Below, piece after piece: positions 1-3,910 of a DNA stretch of 6,409 nucleotides. Every line of letters begins with the position of its first letter. Position 1 is the stretch's first letter. Below the pieces are notes generated by a model. The model saw nothing but the letters and a program-made list of their open reading frames with translations, ran no database searches and was not told where the DNA came from. Origin of the DNA: CAYXZQ01 sp964469935 (GTDB lineage: Archaea > Nanobdellota > Nanobdellia > Woesearchaeales > DSVV01); contig CAYXZQ010000056.1 of NCBI GenBank assembly GCA_964469935.1, positions 1-6,409 of the forward strand, written 5' to 3'. Made by a program: the position numbers and the translations under genes.

Positions 1-51
1 GACGAGATAGCCGAACCGTACAAGACATGGTTCATGAAAAGGAAGATATAG
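1..51 (+). CDS. C-terminal end of an upstream gene, product unknown
   Basis: Frame 1 is open from the window edge and ends in TAG at 49-51, giving a 16-residue basic tail that ends in MKRKI. The stop lies 10 bases before the radical SAM start, and the ribosome binding site of that gene begins at the last base of this stop codon. This tight spacing suggests one transcript. Too little is present to name a product, and the reading frame itself is inferred from the spacing. Confidence 0.5.
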   Translation, partial: DEIAEPYKTWFMKRKI

Positions 52-56
52 GTGGA
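51..56 (+). promoter_or_regulatory. Shine-Dalgarno site for the radical SAM gene
   Basis: GGTGGA lies 5 bases before the ATG at 62. GGTG is the core of the archaeal anti-16S pairing site. It supports this ATG as the start and supports translation as an internal gene of an operon, in contrast to the apparently leaderless genes further right. Confidence 0.65.
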
Positions 57-61
57 AAGAC

Positions 62-1693
62 ATGGTCAATGCATTATTTATCAGCTACCCGGGCGAACCG
101 ATCAACCCGACAACATTCTTGCCGGACAACGGTCTTGCAAGCCTTGCCGGTTCTCTGATTCAGGAAGGGCACTCAGCGCATATCCTGGATTATGGTACGA
201 TTCAGCTCCTGAAAGACTCTTTGCCTGAGGGAGTGAAGCCTGCCCTGCAAGAACTCTTTGATAAGAAAAACAGCAACAGTTTCGGAAAAGCTGAAGAAAG
301 AAAGATTCTTGAAATCGACAGGCAGATCGAGGAACACAGATACGATCTGGTCGACAGGATCGGAAAAAGCATCGTTGGTGAGATCTCGGGGAAAAATATT
401 GATTTTGTCGGGTTCAAGTCATGGATGGGTGACGCTTATCCTGCCCTGGACCAATTGACAGGCATAATCAAGAAGACATTTCCGGAAATGCCCATAATTG
501 TCGGCGGTCCGCAGGTGACTTCGTTCGGAGAGATTATGGCCAAAGACCTCAAAAACGTCGATTTCCTGTGCTATGACGAAGGTGAACTCACCGTTGTCAA
601 ATTTGCTCAGTACCTGGGCGGCAAGTCAATGTTGAAAGACATCCCTAATCTGATGTATGTAAGGGATGGAAGATTGGTACGGAACGAGAATCATGTCGTA
701 TCAGACCTGGATGACCTGGCGATGCCAGTATATGACCCGGAATTCTATCCTGCAACAAGAGGCAATGAAAAATTCAACATGATGGTGATCGATGAGAGCA
801 GGCGATGCTATTACAGGTGCCCGTTCTGCATCGAGTCCTCGAAAGTGAAAGGGAGATGGCGGCCAAAATCTGCCAAGAGGGTCGTTTCTGAGATAAAACA
901 CCTTAATGAGAAGTACGGGATCGGACTGATCAGGTTCGGAGGGCAGATGACACCCGGCAATCTCATGGAAGACATATCCAGGCTCGTGCTGGATGAAGGC
1001 CTTGACATCGAATTCAGCTCATTCAGCCATATATCGACCATGAAAGATGCTGATTTCAAACTGATGAAGAAAGCTGGGCTCTATTCATTATTTTTCGGGG
1101 TGGAATCCGGCAACCAAGAGATATTGTCGACAACACTCGGGAAGAAGACTAATGTGCAGGACATCGAATATGTTTTGAAGAGGGCGCATGAAGCAGGGAT
1201 ATATACTGTCGCAAGCCTCATATACCCCTCCCCCGGCGATGATGAGCAGACCCTGAATGATACTGTCAATATGCTGGTCAGAAGCAACGTCAGCTCAGCA
1301 CCAGTCCAGTTTGCAGGCGTATATCCGGGGACAAAATGGGCAAGAAATTACAAGGAATATGGGTTTGACTTAGATCCAGACGATTATCCAAGGCAGGTCA
1401 TCGATTACAAGATCAAGAACATTTTCCCGCCTCAATTCTGGGAGCCTGTGCAAGTCAGGATAGACGGCAAATCGTTCTTCGAGTATGTCGGCGAGACCGG
1501 AAAAATGATATATGCACTTGAAAGCAGAGGTATCTTGACTGACATCACAGATGAGCAGGCCCTGCTTGCAAAAAGAGCAGGAATCTCTCCTAGGGAATTG
1601 AGGGACCTGAGCCAGAGGATATTCTACACAGGGGACTGGAAGAGGATGCAGGATATCATAGAGAAGGTGAACGACAACAAGCAGTTCACTTGA
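62..1693 (+). CDS. B12-binding-type radical SAM protein, substrate unknown
   Basis: This 543-residue protein has the layout of the large cobalamin-binding radical SAM group (COG1032-like). An N-terminal Rossmann-like domain covers about residues 1-215, with an IIVGGP strand-turn at 145-150 and a charged, probably helical insertion around 47-110. The canonical DxHxxG cobalamin motif is not visible, so B12 binding is uncertain. The radical SAM core follows, with the CxxxCxxC cluster motif at Cys249, Cys253 and Cys256, which would bind a 4Fe-4S cluster through three Cys and SAM at the fourth iron. A GGQ motif lies near 294, FGVESG is at 345-350, and the SPGDDEQT turn follows residue 389. About 90 C-terminal residues are not assigned. 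Family members carry out methylations, ring changes and other radical chemistry; nothing here selects one. The GGTGGA site and the short gap to the preceding stop suggest an operon with the upstream gene. Confidence 0.88.
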   Translation: MVNALFISYPGEPINPTTFLPDNGLASLAGSLIQEGHSAHILDYGTIQLLKDSLPEGVKPALQELFDKKNSNSFGKAEERKILEIDRQIEEHRYDLVDRIGKSIVGEISGKNIDFVGFKSWMGDAYPALDQLTGIIKKTFPEMPIIVGGPQVTSFGEIMAKDLKNVDFLCYDEGELTVVKFAQYLGGKSMLKDIPNLMYVRDGRLVRNENHVVSDLDDLAMPVYDPEFYPATRGNEKFNMMVIDESRRCYYRCPFCIESSKVKGRWRPKSAKRVVSEIKHLNEKYGIGLIRFGGQMTPGNLMEDISRLVLDEGLDIEFSSFSHISTMKDADFKLMKKAGLYSLFFGVESGNQEILSTTLGKKTNVQDIEYVLKRAHEAGIYTVASLIYPSPGDDEQTLNDTVNMLVRSNVSSAPVQFAGVYPGTKWARNYKEYGFDLDPDDYPRQVIDYKIKNIFPPQFWEPVQVRIDGKSFFEYVGETGKMIYALESRGILTDITDEQALLAKRAGISPRELRDLSQRIFYTGDWKRMQDIIEKVNDNKQFT

Positions 1694-2816
1694 TTGTCAG
1701 ACTGAATTTATTTTGAATCGTGTTGGTGGCTTTTATTGTATTTTTCAATCTGATATCTTTTTTCAATAAGGATGACATCAATCCTGATACCAAACCGGCA
1801 ATAAGAGAGTATTGCTCAATCTCACTTTCAAGCGGGCACCATGGAAAATAGTCAATATGGACAAATTCCTCGTCTGTTTTTAATGCGAACAAGATGTCTC
1901 CCCAGCCCAGAGCTGAAAGATAATTGACAATATGTTCCTTGTTCTTATCCAGGCCAATCTTTTTTCCAAAATTGAATGATACATCATATAATATATCTTT
2001 AGCACCCTGCAATCTCTGAAGGCCGTATTCTATCAGGTAATAAGTGATAATGCCTGAATCAAAGTACCTCTCGCCTTGATAGGTTATCTTGCCATCCTTG
2101 TAAGAAAAGATACCTTTTTTTATGACTGAGTACATTGACTCTTTCGAATAGGTTGTTTTTGAGATATCATTGAATTTCTTGTCCCTGATGTCTTCTTCCA
2201 TATGATATAGGATCTCTCCATTCCTGAAATTGATGCTTTCTTTTGCCAACTTATCTCTAGGGCCGATAATGTTGATGCAATCATCATCTCCCCGGCCCTG
2301 ACATTTCACCTGAGAGACTTCGACATTCTCATCTGAGAAGACATATGATGCGAAACCGGCTTCTGCACCTTCTGTCAGTATGTGGCCAATCCCGTTCTGT
2401 CTGCAGATAATATGTTGCTTTGCCTGCAACTTAAGTGATTTTTCATTAACATTTATCTCAAGAATCACCATATCTTCTGCCCATGTCGAAAAATTATACT
2501 TTATCACAAACTCGATGTATTTTTTGACATTTTCGGGCGAGTCAGTCTTTAACTCAGGCGACTTGAATATTTTTGCAAAATTAAAACCCAGGGTTTTGCC
2601 GATATCATATTCCAGCTGCCTTCCTTTTTCACTGAATTTATTTACTATGGCTGTTTCCAACTGCGACAGCAATGATTCAGGAAAAAATACTTCCCTTTGA
2701 AACACCTTGCCTTTTGGAGAATTAAACTTGGTTATCACAAATCCTGGCTTGTCATATGTAATTGCCTTATCGATGATAAAATGCCTTATGTACCAGTCCA
2801 TAATCTTTTCTTTCAT
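1686..2816 (-). CDS. tandem V4R-domain protein, putative sensor
   Basis: The protein has 376 residues. Around residues 65-185 it shows the V4R (4-vinyl reductase) pattern: an amphipathic stretch, Cys138, a small-residue helix (TEGAEAGF, 148-155) and the signature C-Q-G-R-G-D-D-D-C with Cys172 and Cys180. Residues 270-376 align to the same pattern as a second copy, with Cys327 matching Cys138 and IAGLVSGL (339-346) matching the small-residue helix. Lysines 362 and 370 stand where the signature cysteines should be. V4R domains are regarded as small-molecule-binding or metal-binding sensor modules. No DNA-binding or enzymatic partner domain and no membrane segment is visible. The start at 2816 is the first ATG of the frame; Met6 is an alternative, and only a weak GTGA lies upstream. 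The gene is strikingly AT-rich (20 of 60 bases are G or C at 2461-2520). It shares a strand with the KaiC-like gene but has its own promoter candidate. Confidence 0.82.
   Translation of the reverse strand: MKEKIMDWYIRHFIIDKAITYDKPGFVITKFNSPKGKVFQREVFFPESLLSQLETAIVNKFSEKGRQLEYDIGKTLGFNFAKIFKSPELKTDSPENVKKYIEFVIKYNFSTWAEDMVILEINVNEKSLKLQAKQHIICRQNGIGHILTEGAEAGFASYVFSDENVEVSQVKCQGRGDDDCINIIGPRDKLAKESINFRNGEILYHMEEDIRDKKFNDISKTTYSKESMYSVIKKGIFSYKDGKITYQGERYFDSGIITYYLIEYGLQRLQGAKDILYDVSFNFGKKIGLDKNKEHIVNYLSALGWGDILFALKTDEEFVHIDYFPWCPLESEIEQYSLIAGLVSGLMSSLLKKDIRLKNTIKATNTIQNKFSLTIK
1707..1763 (+). terminator. T-tract cluster, likely terminator of the radical SAM transcript
   Basis: Downstream of the radical SAM stop the + strand carries T-rich runs at 1707-1714, 1731-1745 and 1758-1763. 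Archaeal RNA polymerase terminates at such U-tracts without needing a hairpin. They lie inside the 3' coding end of the opposing V4R gene, because no intergenic space exists here. Low GC in that gene could also produce these runs by chance. Confidence 0.4.
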
Positions 2817-2864
2817 CTAAATCATGTCACAATATCTTTAATCATTAATAAATATTATTTTTGA

Positions 2865-2873
2865 TTTTATAAA
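2865..2873 (-). promoter_or_regulatory. candidate TATA box for the V4R gene
   Basis: Read on the minus strand the bases are TTTATAAAA, close to the archaeal TATA consensus. Transcription would begin about 26 bases downstream, near 2843, leaving a leader of roughly 27 bases that contains a weak GTGA ten bases before the ATG. A poorer box, TTTATTAA at 2845-2852, would give a nearly leaderless message. The region is very AT-rich, so the choice is uncertain. Confidence 0.45.
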
Positions 2874-2894
2874 GCAATTACCTTATTTTTGCAT

Positions 2895-2910
2895 AACAAA
2901 GAAAATAAAA
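2895..2910 (-). terminator. T-rich terminator of the KaiC-like gene
   Basis: Nine bases after the TAG stop of the KaiC-like gene, the minus strand reads TTTTATTTTCTTTGTT. This is a typical archaeal U-tract terminator without a stem. It lies upstream of the V4R promoter candidate and suggests that the two same-strand genes are transcribed separately, or linked only by read-through. Confidence 0.5.
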
Positions 2911-2919
2911 CAGGCCAAT

Positions 2920-3594
2920 CTACTGCAGGCTGTGCACCTTCAGCCCGTGCTTCGATATCTCCAGCGGATGGATGTCCTCGTCGTTGTTGGTCCTTCTCAT
3001 CTTCCTGACGATCAGGCTCCTTGAGAAGTCCCCGCCCATGCTCTCGAAGTTTATCAAGACGATCGAATCTGACAGGAATTCCTCGACCCCGAACCTGGAA
3101 AGCTTGCTCTCCCCGTCCGAAGGAACCTCTGTCGTCATGAGGGACACGCAGCCCTGCCGTTTGAGGATGGTGGTCAGGTCAAAGAGCCCCTTCCTCACCT
3201 CGAAGGACGTCTCGAGCGTCATGCCGTATACAGACGTGGAATCGATGACAACCCTCCTCGCCCCGACAGAGTTTATCAGGTTCTCAAGCTCCCTGTGGAT
3301 GTCCCTGACCTCGTACGGGTGGAAATAGACGAACTTGAACCTGTTCTGCCCCTCGAACTCGTTGAAATTCCAGCCCATCGCGGCAGCATCCTTTCTCAGG
3401 TCCTCGATGTTCTCCTCGAAGGATATGAAGATGCCGTTCTCATTGTAGTTCGTCAGCCCGTTCCAGAGGAACTGCAGGCAGAAGAGTGTCTTTCCGCACC
3501 CCGGGCCTGCTGCTATGAGATTTACACTGCTCGAATTGAACCCGCCTTCCACCAGCTCGTCAAACCCAGGGATCCCTGTCGGCACCTTGTGCAT
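2920..3594 (-). CDS. single-domain KaiC/RAD55-like RecA-fold ATPase
   Basis: From the ATG at 3594 this is a 224-residue protein with one KaiC-type domain. It opens with the family hallmark PTGIPGFDELVEGGF (5-19). The P-loop AGPGCGKT is at 29-36 (Ala in the first Gly position), the catalytic glutamate pair Glu60-Glu61 lies in SFEE, Walker B is VVID ending at Asp118, and the late RKMRR motif (197-201) is followed by the terminal H-G-L-K-V strand. The frame stays open to an ATG at 3711, but that extension runs into the repeat element and over the promoter. ATGs at 3606 and 3618 lie too close to or inside the TATA box, while 3594 sits 27 bases from its centre and would be leaderless. Archaeal KaiC-like proteins have been proposed as ATP-dependent signalling hubs. 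The adjacent V4R gene is a plausible but unproven partner. It is not KaiC itself, which has two such domains. Confidence 0.9.
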   Translation of the reverse strand: MHKVPTGIPGFDELVEGGFNSSSVNLIAAGPGCGKTLFCLQFLWNGLTNYNENGIFISFEENIEDLRKDAAAMGWNFNEFEGQNRFKFVYFHPYEVRDIHRELENLINSVGARRVVIDSTSVYGMTLETSFEVRKGLFDLTTILKRQGCVSLMTTEVPSDGESKLSRFGVEEFLSDSIVLINFESMGGDFSRSLIVRKMRRTNNDEDIHPLEISKHGLKVHSLQ

Positions 3595-3611
3595 GCCATA
3601 CGTCATATGAA

Positions 3612-3640
3612 GAATCATATTTAAACTTTTGTTATGATTC
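3612..3640. promoter_or_regulatory. palindrome around the KaiC-like promoter, possible operator
   Basis: GAATCATA at 3612-3619 and TATGATTC at 3633-3640 are perfect 8-base reverse complements separated by 13 bases. The BRE/TATA of the KaiC-like gene occupies the spacer and touches the promoter-proximal half-site. A dimeric regulator bound here would block TBP/TFB. No other copy was seen by eye in the window, so autoregulation or the identity of the regulator cannot be judged. Confidence 0.45.
3618..3625 (-). promoter_or_regulatory. TATA box of the KaiC-like gene
   Basis: The minus strand reads TTTAAATA, preceded by an A-rich ACAAAAG stretch that fits a BRE. The box centre is about 27 bases from the ATG at 3594. 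This predicts initiation at or next to the start codon and so a leaderless mRNA. The box lies within the palindrome at 3612-3640. Confidence 0.65.
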
Positions 3641-3644
3641 GGGA

Positions 3645-3652
3645 ATGACACG
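3645..3652 (+). repeat. left direct repeat (possible target-site duplication)
   Basis: ATGACACG, identical to 3866-3873 in the same orientation. Bases flanking the two copies do not extend the match. Confidence 0.55.
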
Positions 3653-3655
3653 CTA

Positions 3656-3668
3656 TGTAGAAAATGTC
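3656..3668 (+). repeat. left arm of 13-base terminal inverted repeat
   Basis: TGTAGAAAATGTC is the exact reverse complement of 3845-3857. As DNA it would be the left transposase-recognition end. As RNA it would form the 5' strand of a 13-bp closing helix. Confidence 0.75.
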
Positions 3669-3684
3669 GCCAACGGGAAAGTGA

Positions 3685-3711
3685 ATGCTCACAAGTCTCG
3701 TTAGACAGCAT
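3685..3711. repeat. bulged hairpin inside the element
   Basis: ATGCT (3685-3689) pairs with AGCAT (3707-3711). Inside it GTCT (3695-3698) pairs with AGAC (3703-3706) around a CGTT loop, leaving a CACAA bulge on one side. This is weaker than the perfect hairpins that follow. Confidence 0.4.
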
Positions 3712-3714
3712 AGC

Positions 3715-3738
3715 TTGGTTTGTTCAGGCGCAAACCAA
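3715..3738. repeat. 8-bp perfect hairpin
   Basis: TTGGTTTG (3715-3722) pairs with CAAACCAA (3731-3738) around an 8-base loop. Its last two bases are shared with the next stem. Confidence 0.6.
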
Positions 3739-3760
3739 TTTTCGCTATTAGGCGAAAATT
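3737..3760. repeat. 9-bp perfect hairpin
   Basis: AATTTTCGC (3737-3745) pairs with GCGAAAATT (3752-3760) around the loop TATTAG. The TTCGC/GCGAA core is repeated in the hairpin at 3799-3822, so the two may derive from one unit. Confidence 0.65.
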
Positions 3761-3761
3761 A

Positions 3762-3794
3762 GCACATTTCAAAATGAAGTTATTGTGTATGTGC
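3762..3794. repeat. 6-bp stem with internal mini-hairpin
   Basis: GCACAT (3762-3767) pairs with ATGTGC (3789-3794). Within it TTCA (3768-3771) can pair with TGAA (3775-3778) around AAA. It is individually weak and noted because it fills the gap between stronger stems. Confidence 0.35.
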
Positions 3795-3798
3795 ATAA

Positions 3799-3822
3799 TT
3801 TAATTCGCTTTAGCGAATTAAA
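3799..3822. repeat. 10-bp perfect hairpin
   Basis: TTTAATTCGC (3799-3808) pairs with GCGAATTAAA (3813-3822) around a TTTA tetraloop. It shares its last three bases with the following stem. Confidence 0.65.
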
Positions 3823-3841
3823 CTTTGCTCAAGCAAAGTTT
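3820..3841. repeat. 9-10 bp perfect hairpin
   Basis: AAACTTTGC (3820-3828) pairs with GCAAAGTTT (3833-3841) around TCAA; one more T-A pair could close the loop to two bases. The right arm of the 13-base inverted repeat begins three bases later. Confidence 0.65.
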
Positions 3842-3844
3842 CAA

Positions 3845-3857
3845 GACATTTTCTACA
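3845..3857 (-). repeat. right arm of 13-base terminal inverted repeat
   Basis: GACATTTTCTACA is the exact reverse complement of 3656-3668. The match ends sharply on the inner side and continues only patchily outside. Confidence 0.75.
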
Positions 3858-3865
3858 GACCCGAG

Positions 3866-3873
3866 ATGACACG
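3866..3873 (+). repeat. right direct repeat (possible target-site duplication)
   Basis: ATGACACG, identical to 3645-3652. It directly precedes the BRE and TATA of leuS, so an insertion here would have spared the leuS core promoter. Confidence 0.55.
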
Positions 3874-3877
3874 AAAA

Positions 3878-3885
3878 TTTATAAA
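3878..3885 (+). promoter_or_regulatory. TATA box of leuS
   Basis: TTTATAAA, preceded by a CGAAAA BRE-like stretch, has its centre about 29 bases before the ATG at 3911. Initiation 26-27 bases downstream of the box would give a leader of only a few bases. No Shine-Dalgarno site is seen, which agrees with a nearly leaderless message. Confidence 0.7.
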
Positions 3886-3910
3886 TAAATCCCTTATCCT
3901 TCTGCAGACA

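Larger units (their letters stand above)
3645..3873. mobile_element. candidate MITE-like element with flanking 8-base direct repeats
   Basis: The segment 3653-3865 (213 bases) lies between two copies of ATGACACG (3645-3652 and 3866-3873). Near its ends are perfect 13-base inverted repeats, 3 bases in from the left direct repeat and 8 bases in from the right. The interior has no credible gene and is packed with hairpins. Terminal inverted repeats, a direct repeat of target-site size, no coding capacity and an intergenic location fit a non-autonomous transposable element. By a rough estimate the 13-base inverted repeat and the placed 8-base repeat are each well under 1 in 100 by chance in a region this size. 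The inverted repeats do not sit exactly at the direct-repeat edges, which is the main weakness. No transposase is present and no IS family is recognised. Confidence 0.5.

Noticed and set aside
202..1287. Minus-strand open frames inside the radical SAM gene
   Set aside because: They are short shadows antisense to conserved radical SAM motifs.
2380..2700. 106-codon plus-strand frame inside the V4R gene
   Set aside because: It is antisense to a gene with a clear domain signature and has no promoter or ribosome binding site.
2972..3624. Two plus-strand frames opposite the KaiC-like gene
   Set aside because: The minus-strand protein has Walker A, Walker B and other family motifs throughout; the plus-strand frames have none.
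3595..3711. N-terminal extension of the KaiC-like reading frame
   Set aside because: It overlaps the TATA box, the palindrome and part of the repeat element, has no family homology by eye, and the internal ATG at 3594 fits promoter spacing.
3685..3841. CRISPR array
   Set aside because: The palindromic units differ in sequence and abut without regular unique spacers; only a TTCGC/GCGAA core recurs.
3656..3857. tRNA or another standard RNA gene with a multi-branch fold
   Set aside because: The closing helix is 13 bp and AT-rich, there are about six arms, and no T-loop, anticodon arm or CCA-type end is recognisable.
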